From: Zancudomyces culisetae
Taxonomy: Eukaryota; Kickxellomycota; Harpellomycetes; Harpellales; Legeriomycetaceae
Length of the DNA stretch: 49,242 bases
Direction of reading: 5' to 3'
Assembly (NCBI GenBank): GCA_001969505.1
Contig: LSSK01001383.1
Location: 1-49,242 of the forward strand
The first letter of the stretch is position 1; each line of letters begins with the position of its first letter. Positions 1-10,690 of this stretch are shown piece after piece. Position numbers and translations under genes: made by a program. A model generated the notes under the pieces. That model was given only the letters and a program-made list of their open reading frames with translations. It was not told the origin of the DNA and made no database searches.

Positions 1-1
1 T

Positions 2-232
2 ACCATCTATGCCGAACCAAACAAGTGCTACCCAGTAAATAACAAATCATCAGCAAAAATGGGTGATGTTAGAGGAAAGAAAGGTGCAGTTATGTTTTGC
101 GCATCGAATAATTGTACAGGTGCATGCGTTATTGTGCTTAGAAGATCTGTAAGCCAAATAGGTAACATTAATTCTCTATATGGAGCCAGTAGAAATTCAT
201 TTTCTGTCTCTTGGATTAGTCCATATTTTTAA
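2..232 (+). CDS. C-terminal part of a small secreted Cys-containing protein (left copy)
   Basis: These 77 codons, including the stop, match the last 76 residues of the complete gene at 6188-6616 on the other strand. The 5' part lies off the left edge of the window. Only two bases differ from the right copy. Both differences change an amino acid: Ser for Ala in the stretch after NNKS, and Asn for Thr between the second and third Cys. The Cys pattern is conserved. The gene points into the inverted repeat and is convergent with its twin. Function is unknown; see the full copy for features. Confidence 0.8.
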   Translation, partial: TIYAEPNKCYPVNNKSSAKMGDVRGKKGAVMFCASNNCTGACVIVLRRSVSQIGNINSLYGASRNSFSVSWISPYF

Positions 233-1411
233 ATTATGAAGCCACTTAGGTATCAATTATCAATTAGATTTATTTAAAAGTTTTAAACAACTAGCGTTAA
301 ATCTCAAAAATAAATATGATACTGGAACCAAATAATGAATTTGAAACTAATCTATCTGTAAATAATAAGTATGTACAAGCTCTTTATAGAATCATTTCGG
401 CTACGATTGGTATTTTAGACAAGCTGTTTAGTGATATAAACCTCAACTAAAATCAATTTAGTTAACCTCATAAATTCTATCAAAGTAATATATAATATTC
501 AAACATATCTGTGATAGTTGAAGTGTAAGCGTCAAATCTGAGTTGCAAGAATGAGTTATGAGTAACTTAGGATGGATACAAAAATATCGAGTACCGTTTA
601 TCTTATTTTATAGTATCCTCTTGATAAAAAACTACAAAAATAAAACATTTTTAAAATTGAAATCTACTTTTAGTAGCTTTAGGAGGTCGAATAGTAATTA
701 ACAGAGTTCTTATCTAATATTGTTATCAATATCTATTTTAATAAATATACTTGGAAAATAACTTTATAATATTAGAAACTTTTAGTTATTATTCAGTATT
801 AATACAACTTAATACATGGTTTCATTGATAATATTATTTATAGTACTTGGATTTAGTACGGGACACAAAGAATTGCTCCTGAGAAGGATGAATTTGAAAT
901 TGAATTGAAGAACAAGCGAAACTAAAGTGAACTGATTCTAAATATGATTATAACAATCAACTAAAAAGTAATGAAAACTCAACTAAAAATGTCCAAACTA
1001 TTAAGCCAATTTAGCCCTAAAATATCAGAAAATCGAAAAACAGATATAAAAAATATTTTGAATTAGTACACCAAAGGCTGAGTATAAGTGCAAAAACAAA
1101 TATGAAAATGCATGTTAAAATGAAGTCACAAGCTAAAGATGGAGTAGCTCTAAATATAACACAATTTGATTAAATATGGTCATTGGTGTTTTTTATTAAG
1201 TAGGATCATACATAAACAATGGAAGTTCACCAAAAGGTTCCTTAGCTCTTCTAGTAGTTTTAATAAGTAAAAAAAAACAAGATAAATAGTTAAAATTGTG
1301 GACAAAAGTTAAAGGTGGTAATAATTAAGTATATTTGAAATACTGCTACAACTAGTTAATAAATATCAAGTATAAAGATAAAAAGAAAACTGTTAAAATC
1401 GCATTACCAAC
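233..1411. other. Non-coding part of the left repeat arm
   Basis: AT-rich sequence with no credible reading frame. It is duplicated in inverted order at about 5013-6187. Its last ~190 bases (about 1218-1411), upstream of the broken short gene, also resemble 8941-9130 upstream of the third family member. The block around ttccttagctctt is the clearest shared stretch. Confidence 0.6.
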
Positions 1412-1627
1412 ATGTCAGGATTCGTGAGTAAAATCTGAACTACATTGATACAGACAGCTAAAGATGAGGGTCGATACTCGTCTAATAGTGATCGTTCGGG
1501 AGCGGCTTCAGTGGAGTTAGATCCCGAAGAATCACGTGGTCAGTTTGCTGATATCATGGATCATGTTTTTTTACAAATGAAGAACCCGACAGAGGATATG
1601 GTTACACCCAATCCCCTCCGACACAGG
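1412..1627 (+). pseudogene. Broken short gene of the KDEGRYSS family (left arm)
   Basis: The frame starts MSGF and aligns codon for codon with the intact start at 9131. Codon 9 is TGA (1436-1438) where the intact copy has Arg. Beyond the stop the frame continues with KDEGRYSS, SDRS, an acidic stretch and a NPT motif, all shared with the 9131 copy. Similarity fades near 1627. A 30-nt GT-AG stretch (1424-1453) spans the stop and would keep the frame. It is far shorter than the introns of neighbouring genes, so a pseudogene is the simpler reading. I do not recognise the family. Confidence 0.6.
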
Positions 1628-2607
1628 TTCGTTGAATATATATATCAGCCTTTGAATATCAAATTTAAAAAAAACGTTTATTGCCAAAAAAATACAAAGC
1701 GTGTTTGTTCACTTCAATTGAGTTTATCATTAGAATATCAAGATTATGGCCATTTTGACCCCATCTCACTAATTTATTCCCTTTGCTTATACTTTTTATA
1801 AGTTATTTTATTCAGGTATTCCGTTTTCCCAAACTCATAAATATTCGGATACTTTTCTTTATTAATTTGCCTTAACACTGTAACATGGATCTCTTATAAA
1901 AGTATGAGAGTATTTTAACAGCATAATGTAATTTAATGTAGGGATATGTTAAAGAAAACCCTGTATATAAAACACACATCATGTATTCATATTTCAAACC
2001 TGGGTTGACTCCATAAATTAAATTTATTTTTACATTATTACAATAACAAGATGGAGCGAACACTAGAACTAAAATAAATTGTTTACTTTGTTATAATATA
2101 ATTCAACTATTCTGTTTATGTTCCAGTAGTTAACTATAATGATGTAATGAGTAAATTTTATTGTGATAACTATTTATTAAGACTACTTTGTAATATGATG
2201 AAAATAAAAAAATGATATTTATTCCTAATACTAAAAGATACAAGAAAAGAGAACTAAAACATCTCCTGAAAAAACTATCTGCTCTCAAACGAGTCTTTGA
2301 GCCCCATATATGTATGTGTGTTGTACCCGCTCAGCTCTTTATTTTATTTTTTTATTTGTGATTATATCTTATTTTAATTTTTATGCATTTTATTTTCTTC
2401 CAAAAATGATTATAATTGTGATACAGGCATCAAAATGGAATTGTAAAATCTTAATAATTATGATGCTTTGTTTAGAAAATATTCAGCTTGTATCGATAGT
2501 GTAGGTGGTGTTGGTAAAAGTTTTATTATATTTGTTTATATAGGTAAAAATTAATCAAAACTAAATGTGACAGCATTGAATAACACTGGAAAAAAATATA
2601 ACTCCAA
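1628..2607. other. Gene-free loop sequence
   Basis: AT-rich sequence between the left arm and the secreted-protein pseudogene. Only short low-complexity frames are present, and I see nothing supportable. Confidence 0.5.
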
Positions 2608-3178
2608 TCAAGCACTAGAATAAACGGGATCAAACAATGCAAAACTGCATCCCGCCTCTACAGGGAATTTTCTGTATTTTTCATATGGGATGACAGAAAG
2701 TGTACGTTCACAAGTACATTGCTTTTTACAGACCTTGTACTCAATAAGCTTGGGTAAATCCCCACCCACTTGCATAGCACCCCAGCCAGTTAATTTTCTG
2801 TAGGGATACTCGCATCCATCCCTTTTAAATGATGGGTCCTTACTAGCGCTTTGATTATGCAACACCCTGGCATTAACAGAAACCCCGTCCGGATACGAAG
2901 GGTTGTTACAAACTTCCTTAATCAAATGATCATATACAAACTCACTAGTATTAGTGTCATCAGCATACATTGTGGAACTGTAATAAAGTGTACGAGGATA
3001 CTTCTTAAACAGTTCAAGCCCATCAATAAGCTCGGCTACAGATTCCAGATTCCAGATTGTTATATTTTTCACATCTCCTTGCTTTGCTTTCAATTCTGGT
3101 AAAAGAAACATCAACACCGAAAACACTGTTTATGCAACATGCGATGCTGACCAAAACTGCTGTTTTTGCTACCTTCAT
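2608..3178 (-). pseudogene. Frameshifted small secreted Cys-rich protein
   Basis: An ATG at 3178 opens a typical signal peptide: two Lys near the start, then a hydrophobic stretch ending Ser-Val-Phe-Gly. That frame stops after about 50 codons. The adjoining frame stays open from 3126 down to 2608 and carries six Cys residues, including a C-x3-C-x-C cluster. The two frames meet at a 7-bp tandem repeat (cagattc twice plus cagattg, 3039-3059). One unit fewer would put signal peptide and body into one frame of 187 residues. The whole span is 571 nt, and 571-7 divides by three. Alternatives are a sequencing error, or removal of a 22- or 31-nt GT-AG stretch, which is too short for a normal intron here. 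I do not recognise the product; its profile is that of a secreted effector-like protein. Confidence 0.6.
3039..3059. repeat. 7-bp tandem repeat inside a coding region
   Basis: Two exact copies of cagattc followed by one copy with a final g. Gain or loss of one unit shifts the frame by one base. It lies exactly where the signal-peptide frame and the main frame of the secreted-protein gene need to meet. Confidence 0.85.
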
Positions 3179-4799
3179 ACTTCTTTGCTTTTTTATAGTA
3201 ATAATTGGGCTTTTATTTTTTATGGTTATTTTACCTAAATAATATAGTTTAAAAAAAGATTGATGAGGAGGGAATAACTTGGGTTTGAACCAAGACTATT
3301 TATATTTGCTTCCTCCATTCTTTTGAAAAAACTAAAAGTATATGAGTATTCCAAAAGTTAATACCAACTTGATACACGTTCTTCTTGCTCCAGTATACTC
3401 ACACAATACATTTGTAACCCTGTAGACTCAGTAAAGTTTGCCAAAATTTAATAAAGTCACTTTTCACCCCACCCCCCTTCTTTCCTCCATCAAGGCAGTT
3501 CTTTCAATACATTCTGCAAAGATCCATCAAAAATATTATAATTCATTTGTTCCTTGTCGCAGAATATACCTTAACACCTCGTTTGCTCAGAAATAGAAGA
3601 ATAATCAATCTTCAATTCTAGAAAAAGAAAGTATTAACAAAGGATAATTCTAAAAATTCAACCTAGTTAATACAAATAGGTATATCACCCTCTCTCTCTC
3701 TTTTTTTCCTTCTCTTCCCAACATTCTGACAATAGAAAAAAAGAAGTTTGACTTTCTTACAAGCTGTTTAAATAATTGGATAGTTGTTGTTTTTGGTGAG
3801 TAGGTATCTCGGGTGAAAATTGTTTATTGTGTTTGTTACAATTTTTTTTGGTATAGGTATGTATTTATTCTAAAGTTACAACAAAGCCTAAACATCCAAA
3901 AACAAGAATTTTTGAAAAAAATGTGGTTCTTCTACCAACATTCGCTTGGAAAAATAGAATCTTTTTCATATTAAATTCCTTTTATTGGGATGTATTAAGA
4001 ATAAACAGGGTTTATAAAAACGGAGCTATTTCAATTTACCTGTTAAGTGTACAAAATAATACACTTGCAGTTCTCTTGATGAACCAATAGTGTTGATATA
4101 TAACACTTTAGTAAACAGTGCATAAACCAAAAACTATCCATTGGGAATAAAACCATTTTTACCACACCTTTATACTTACTCGTACATTAATATGGTGTCA
4201 GCCAGGAAAAGTAACTAGACCATCTATATTACGTAGCACATGTACATTGTTTTGTGAGTCAACAAGAGAGCTATTTTAACTGTTTACTTGGTTGTATTTT
4301 GATTTATTTACCCACAATGGCTAGCATAACTTACTATCCGCTTAACTTAATGGTAATCAAGTTTTTCTCTTTAAGTAGAATACAAAAGCCTTGTATTTAA
4401 GATGTACTCTTTTTACAAGAGTCAAAAACAATATTGAGCTCAAAATGGTCAGTTACTCAACTATTTTGATATCAAATAGAACACTTTAAAACAGTAAAAT
4501 TATTGTCGATTTAGGATCTAGATTGGGGGTTTTCGATTCAGTTAAACACAATAGCGAATCTAGTAAGCTCGTAAATGTCAACATAAATATCCCTGAAACC
4601 TAAATAAATTTCAGTAAATATATTTATGGTTGTAAACTGTTGACTGGGGAATTGGGTAGATCAGATGGAAACCTCTATTCTGTTTTACTAGTAGGTGCTG
4701 TAAAATAATGGAATTATTCAACTTTTTTTATTTGTGTTCATGGTTGCGAAACATTCAATATAGCTTTTTAATTGTCTAGGTGTTATATAAAGCTTACTA
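3179..4799. other. Gene-free loop sequence
   Basis: AT-rich sequence with pyrimidine runs and a CT-rich patch near 3690-3720. No reading frame of note. A small hairpin near 3279-3295 has a 5-bp stem and a 7-nt loop but no surrounding tRNA fold. Confidence 0.5.
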
Positions 4800-5012
4800 C
4801 TATCGGATGGTATTGGGCGTAACCATATCCTCTGTCGGGTTTTTTGTTTGTAAAAAAACATGATCCATGATATCAGCAAACTGACCACGTGATTCTTCGG
4901 GATCTAACTCCACTGAAGCCGCTCCCGAACGATCACTATTAGACGAGTATCGACCCTCATCTTTAGCTGTCTGTATCAATGTAGTTCAGATTTTACTCAC
5001 GAATCCTGGCAT
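4797..5012 (-). pseudogene. Broken short gene of the KDEGRYSS family (right arm)
   Basis: Inverted twin of the frame at 1412. It has the same in-frame TGA at codon 9 and the same KDEGRYSS, SDRS and NPT motifs. It begins MPGF instead of MSGF. The shared stop means the lesion predates the duplication, or gene conversion has kept the arms alike. The 3' end differs slightly from the left copy after the NPT motif, marking the repeat boundary. Confidence 0.6.
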
Positions 5013-6419
5013 GTTGGTAATGCGATTTTAACAGTTTTCTTTTTATCTTTATACTTGATATTTATTAACTAGTCGTAGCAGTATTCCAAATATACTTAAT
5101 TATTACCACCTTTAACTTCTGTCCACAATTTTAACTATTTATCTTGTTTTTTTTTACTTATTAAAACTACTAGAAGAGCTAAGAATTCTTCTAATGAACT
5201 TCCATTGTTTATATATGATCCTACTTAATAAAAAACACCAATGGCTATATTTAATCAAATTGTGTTATATTTAGAGCTACTCCATCTTTAGCTTGTGACT
5301 TCATTTTAACATGCATTTTCAATATTTGTTTTTGCACTTATACTCAGCCTTTGGTGTACTAATTCAAAATATATTTTATATCTGTTTTTCGATTTTCTGA
5401 TATTTTAGGGCTAAATTGGCTTAATAGTTTGGACATTTTTAGTTGAGTTTTCATTACTTTTTAGTTGATTGTTATAATCATATTTAGAATCAGTTCACTT
5501 TAGTTTCGCTTGTTCTTCAATTCAATTTCAAATTCATCCTTCTCTGGAGCAATTCTTTGTGTCCCGTACTAAATCCAAGTCTATAAGTAATATTATCAAC
5601 GAAACCATGTATTAAGATGTATTAATACTGAATAATAACTAAAAGTTTCTAATATTATTAAGTTATTTTCCAAGTATTATTATTAAAATAGATATTGATA
5701 ACATTATTAAAGAACTCTGTTAATTACTATTCGACCTCCTAAAGCTACTAAAAGTAGATTTCAATTTTAAAAATGTTTTATTTTTGTAGTTTTTTATCAA
5801 GAAGATACTAAAAATAAGATAAACGGTACTCGATATTTTTGTATCCATCCTAAGTTACTCATAACTTATTCTTGCAACTCAGATTTGACGCTTACACTTC
5901 AACTATCACAGATATGTTTGAATATTATATATTACTTTGATAGAATTTATGAGGTTAACTAAATTGATTTTAGTTGAGGTTTATATCACTAAACAGCTTG
6001 TCTAAAATACCAATCGTAGCCGAAATGATTCTATAAAGAGCTTGTACATACTTATTATTTACAGATAGATTAGTTTCAAATTCATTATTTGGTTCCAGTA
6101 TCATATTTATTTTTGAGATTTAACGCTAGTTGTTTAAAACTTTTAAATAAATCTAATTGATAATTGATACCTAAGTGGCTTCATAATTTAAAAATATGGA
6201 CTAATCCAAGAGACAGAAAATGAATTTCTACTGGCTCCATATAGAGAATTAATGTTACCTATTTGGCTTACAGATCTTCTAAGCACAATAACGCATGCAC
6301 CTGTACAATTAGTCGATGCGCAAAACATAACTGCACCTTTCTTTCCTCTAACATCACCCATTTTTGCTGCTGATTTGTTATTTACTGGGTAGCACTTGTT
6401 TGGTTCGGCATAGATGGTA
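4800..6419 (-). repeat. Right arm of the large inverted repeat
   Basis: Reverse complement of 1-1624 with few mismatches. It contains the broken KDEGRYSS-family gene at its inner end and the 3' part of the secreted-protein gene at its outer end. Whether the repeat continues past 6419 cannot be judged, because the left arm is cut by the window edge. Confidence 0.9.
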
Positions 6420-6616
6420 GTTAGTGGACCTTTATAATTTGAATTATAATATAAGTCGATCTTCATTTTTCTTTTATCACGTCGCATTTCGTTGAAATTA
6501 GATTCAGAGACACTGTTTTCATCATATCCTTGCACATTATAGCTCTGTGGACTCTGTACACTTTGAGCAAAGGCTGAGCTAAGTACCAAGGTGCTGAGGA
6601 TTACTGACTTGATCAT
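6188..6616 (-). CDS. Small secreted Cys-containing protein, probably Kex2-processed
   Basis: The 142-residue product starts with a clear signal peptide (about residues 1-18, ending AFA-Q). A polar stretch follows, then dibasic sites at 45-46 and 48-50 where a Kex2-type protease could cut. The mature part would be about 92 residues with four Cys (75, 99, 104, 108) and an N-glycosylation sequon at the third Cys. The arrangement of short beta-like segments with Tyr/Ser-rich turns and a late LYGASRNSFSV motif loosely recalls small beta/gamma-crystallin-like secreted proteins. That is a weak resemblance, not an assignment. The gene sits in the right arm of the inverted repeat and faces its twin at position 2. 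No introns are needed. Role unknown; possibly surface or host interaction. Confidence 0.75.
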   Translation of the reverse strand: MIKSVILSTLVLSSAFAQSVQSPQSYNVQGYDENSVSESNFNEMRRDKRKMKIDLYYNSNYKGPLTTIYAEPNKCYPVNNKSAAKMGDVRGKKGAVMFCASTNCTGACVIVLRRSVSQIGNINSLYGASRNSFSVSWISPYF

Positions 6617-9130
6617 TTTGGATTTCTTTCTAACTGTTTTAGCTTGAGTTTCTAAATTCTATGGGAATTCGATATGATTTCTTTTAAACCTGAATTTAGC
6701 ATGCTTTATATACTTTTTTAAACAAAACGGCATATCCAAAAAATTAAAGTTATAACTTATGTTTAAGCAATAGTTTTAGTGCCATAACTCTATTATTTTG
6801 ACTATGACTTTAATGTTAGCCTACTATTATTGTTACAGTTATAGGAACATTACTAATTCAACTTTGCTGCTATCTTTTATTGAACCAGATTTATTATACT
6901 AACAATCCAGATTTAAAACACTTTTCTATTATAATTTCTATTGTATTTTGATTAGATAAAATATGATAATAAAGGCATAATTAATATACATAAATTAATC
7001 ATCACTCTAGACTATACTTTTGTATATCACTTCATGCTTTTCCAAAGCCATTTGTTGATAAACATTTATTATGCATCAAAATAAATGGCTTGGGTGTTTC
7101 AACTTTTGAGCCGAAACCATTTTATTATAAAAACGTTCTTGGTTTTACCAAATTAAATTTTGTATATTTGAAGGATAATTCAGAGGAAGTACATCAACAA
7201 ATTTCCGGACTACCCGCTTGCAAATTTGTATATTTTTTGGAATCCTTATATTTGTTTTATGAACTTTAGTCTATATTTTCAAGTAATTGGTTAAAAGCAT
7301 TTGGTACCCACAATGGTCTTTGAGTATTCTAAATTACATGCAGGCTATTAATTTACAGGTTGTACTCACTTATATAACTTAAAAAATATTTATCTAGACG
7401 TGCTAACATACTATAAAACTTCAGCAACTACTAAACAACTGGTAGATATATCTTCTAGTAGATCCTCATTATGTACCTCGACTCTGCCTGTGTGTATAAT
7501 TCTTACGCAATTATATTAATGCTATATTCATGAGCAATTATTTGTTATACAAAGCTTGAATGCTAAAAATATGATGATGGGTTATGAATACTTGAGAGTT
7601 TCTAGGGTCCGTGTTATTATTGAGACCAAGCCAGACCCATGATACATAATGGGTTTTATGTGCCGTTACAGCTACAGCTTCAGCTACAACTACAACTATA
7701 AAAATAAAAAAGTACGAGTCTAGAAATGAGAATGAATTTTTTAGGGGGGGTAAAGCACATTCCATTTGAACTTGTGTTTAACTTTGTTATTCAATAGGTG
7801 ATATATTATTAGTATAAGTTATGAGTAACCTGAAAAATTTCTAATTTGAAAAAGTTACTAAAATAATATAATGTAATATACTAATAATTAATTTTACAGA
7901 AAAGCATATAGGTGTAGGGCAAAGTTGATATATGGATAGTCAGCCCAAAAAAAGGTGCAACAAAATCTTTAATTAACAGGATTTGAAGAATAATATAAGA
8001 TAGCAGAACAACTGAGAAGACATTTTGATAGATTTACTAATAAAAACACTATATATAAAGTATTAATTATGTTTTTTTCATCCATAAAATATTCTACCAG
8101 TTAATGGAATCACCTTGAAAATGAAAATTGCAGACAAGTTAGAGAATAAAGTAAAATTTGAACTTGGCTTCTATTTAATACCATGTTATTAGTGTTTTAT
8201 AGAAACCAATGCACAGAACATTACGATTTATGGGTGTTAATAACATAAGCAATTGTCGAATTGAATTTAACACGTGAGGAAGTGGCTTCTTGTAAATTGG
8301 TAATATAGAAAGAAAAGCGTACATTATTGATAGTAATAATTGTAGATAAGTAAATAACCGTTGATTATAAATTATAGCAGAAACACTGGTATGCTAAAGT
8401 AACCAATGATACTTTTTTAGAGTATAACAGGGTGCTTCGGAGTTGTTTATTGTGAAATGTTAATAATTATACCAAGTTTGAATTTATAATAATAATTCGA
8501 ACTAGTGAGTTGTTTTTTATGATTCGTGTTCATTATTTAACACTATAAAATAAAGTAAAAATTTATAGCATATTTTATTATAGTTTTACTAAAATTATCT
8601 GCAGTGTCGTGTGTGTCCCGATGTAGATAAGGATTATACAATTTTAAATAAATATTTTAAATTACCACATAATCAATCAACTATAGTATATTAAAGTTAT
8701 TCATTGAATAACAATAGTATTTAGTCAATTTGAAAAATATATATAATCAAAAAATAATTTTAAAATGAAAAATAAAATGAAAAAGATTATAGTAAATCAG
8801 TCATTGAGTATATAACAATAAGAAAATGAATAAGGATGTAAAAACGAATCCACAGGCAAAAAAATAGTAAAACAAGAATCCAACATAGGTTAATTAAGTA
8901 TATGCTATTAACAGTTTTATTGAAATAGTTATATGTAAACAAAGGAAGACTCAATGAGGATTCCTTAGCTCTTTTAGTTGTTTTAAAGATACAAGTTAAA
9001 GAAAAGAAAATAAAGAAAACAGTTGAATAACAAAGTACTCGTTTAAACAAGGCTGTTTATTTATAAAGTTTAATAGTGCTACGGCTAACAAAGTAAAAGA
9101 ACATATATTTAAAACATTACTAAAATCTCA
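6617..9130. other. Long gene-free region
   Basis: About 2.5 kb of AT-rich sequence without a credible gene. It contains a run of G followed by taaagca at 7744-7757, shared with 9434-9447, and a short agctac/aactac repeat near 7670-7700. The last ~190 bases (8941-9130) resemble the region upstream of the broken short genes in the inverted repeat. Confidence 0.5.
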
Positions 9131-9487
9131 ATGTCAGGTCTGATGCAGCAACTCCGTTCAGCCATCATCCAACAGTTCAAGGATGAGGGACGCTATTCTT
9201 CCGACAGTGACCGTTCAGAAGTATCCAATATGGATATAGAACCGGAACAGTCACAGGATCCCTTCCATGAGCTAGGGGAGATAGTTAAGCAGGAGTTTCT
9301 ATCTGTCAGAAACCCGACCAAAGAACGTGAACTACCCGGTCACGTCCGACAAATGTTACACTTGCATACTATTAATTTAAGAATAAAAGATTATGGAAAA
9401 TGCAAATTTATTAATTTTGGAGGGAGGGGAGAGGGGGGGGTAAAGCAAAGTACTTTTGAACAGATTTGTTTTCACCTTGTTTTCTGA
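9131..9487 (+). CDS. Hypothetical short protein, KDEGRYSS family (third copy)
   Basis: The open frame starts MSGLMQQLRS and has no early stop, unlike its two relatives in the inverted repeat. The first ~75 codons align with them: KDEGRYSS and SDRS are nearly identical (12 of 13 residues), followed by an acidic segment with E-x-SQ and a NPT motif. The last ~35 codons run through a G-rich tract and are probably not protein-coding, so the true 3' end or a splice site is unresolved. There is no signal peptide; the segment is polar and acidic. Homology extends about 190 bases upstream of the ATG, so the promoter was copied too. Function unknown. Confidence 0.4.
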   Translation: MSGLMQQLRSAIIQQFKDEGRYSSDSDRSEVSNMDIEPEQSQDPFHELGEIVKQEFLSVRNPTKERELPGHVRQMLHLHTINLRIKDYGKCKFINFGGRGEGGVKQSTFEQICFHLVF

Positions 9488-10690
9488 ATAGTGGTATTGT
9501 TTAATTACTTTATCTTTGAGTACAGGTAAACAATAAATTATTAAACCTTAGGAAAATTAAACGCGAAATTGACTCAAAACTCATGAGCAAGATCTTTAAA
9601 ATATACCAACATTATCTTGTTTATTAGATCGATCTAAATACCTATCTCACTTTTTCAGTTACGATCCATCCTTAATGAAACTAGTGGTAACTCTTTGTGG
9701 ACATACTTTAGAATAATTAAAACATTATAAAGCTAAAGTTATACAAACACTCTTGGGATGGAATCAATTATGAATATTAGATTTTTAGAAAGGGTTCAGT
9801 TATGTTCATACCTGCAATCAGACTCAACCAAAGGTAAGAGATTATAACGAAATACCTACTCTTCAATAGTTAGATGATGTGGTTGTCCTATTGAATTTAA
9901 GTTTCACCAGAAAATATAATTTTAACATACTATATTTATTTTAGCCAAAATGCATTTCATGAAAAAACATATATTTACACTTGATATACTAGTTACTGAG
10001 ATCTGTGTATATTTCTAACAATAAAAAAACTGATTTGATAGAAAAATATCATGAAAATGTCTTTAATAGTTTAAATCTAGCTTATCTAATACAAACATAA
10101 ACCTCCTATATCGCTATGAAATATGCTTTTAATTTTGAAAAAAAGGAAAAAATAAAGAGAAAAAAACATCTTAGAAACTCTAAATGTTTATTTAAACAGA
10201 ATGTTAACTACCATCTTGATTCCTTAGAAACGGTTTTAAAACATCAGAAATGAAAGTGTTTAGGAAAACTTGAATGATTTTCCAATATGACTTGACAATT
10301 GTGTCAACTGACCTGAGGTAAAAGTCTTGCGAAATAATTTCTGTTTCTGTATATTTGTACAGATGATAACTAAGTTATTAGGTTTTACATCACTGGGTAC
10401 TAGGGTAGAACTATAACACTTGCCACACCTAGATTTGTATCTGGTATTATTCTCTTTTTGTTATAGCTGTGAAATATATTTTGTTTGTTCAAGATCGAAA
10501 ATTTTTGTTGATCAATCCAAAAAATTAAATGCTAGTATTAGCTGCCAAAAAATATTAAAAAAAATTTTTTTTTTTTTCCAAGGAATAAAAATTTTTTAAG
10601 GAAAATTATTCAAACGGAAAGTATATTATAATAACAAGTAAATAGACAAAATTACACAAAGAAAAAAAAGAAATAATAGCATGTACTAAA
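9488..10690. other. Gene-free region upstream of UTP12
   Basis: AT-rich sequence. Near 10550-10580 an A-rich run is followed directly by a long T run, and more A-rich runs lie just before the UTP12 ATG. No other element is recognised. Confidence 0.5.

Larger units (their letters stand above)
1..1624 (+). repeat. Left arm of a large inverted repeat
   Basis: This stretch reads as the reverse complement of 4800-6419. Position p pairs with about 6420-p at the outer end and 6424-p at the inner end, so only a few small indels separate the arms. Over the 231 coding bases at the outer end there are two mismatches, and a 60-base block at about 301-360 has none. Similarity ends near 1624/4800, just after the broken short gene. 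The window starts inside the arm, so the true arm is longer than seen. No transposase or target-site duplication is visible. It could be a palindromic duplication or a fold-back-type element. Confidence 0.9.

Noticed and set aside
3267-3301. T-arm-like hairpin (5-bp stem, 7-nt loop gtttgaa)
   Set aside because: No matching acceptor stem, D-arm or anticodon arm upstream, so not a tRNA.
1-9500. Classical transposon coding region (transposase, reverse transcriptase, Rep/helicase)
   Set aside because: No such domains are visible in any frame despite the inverted repeat.
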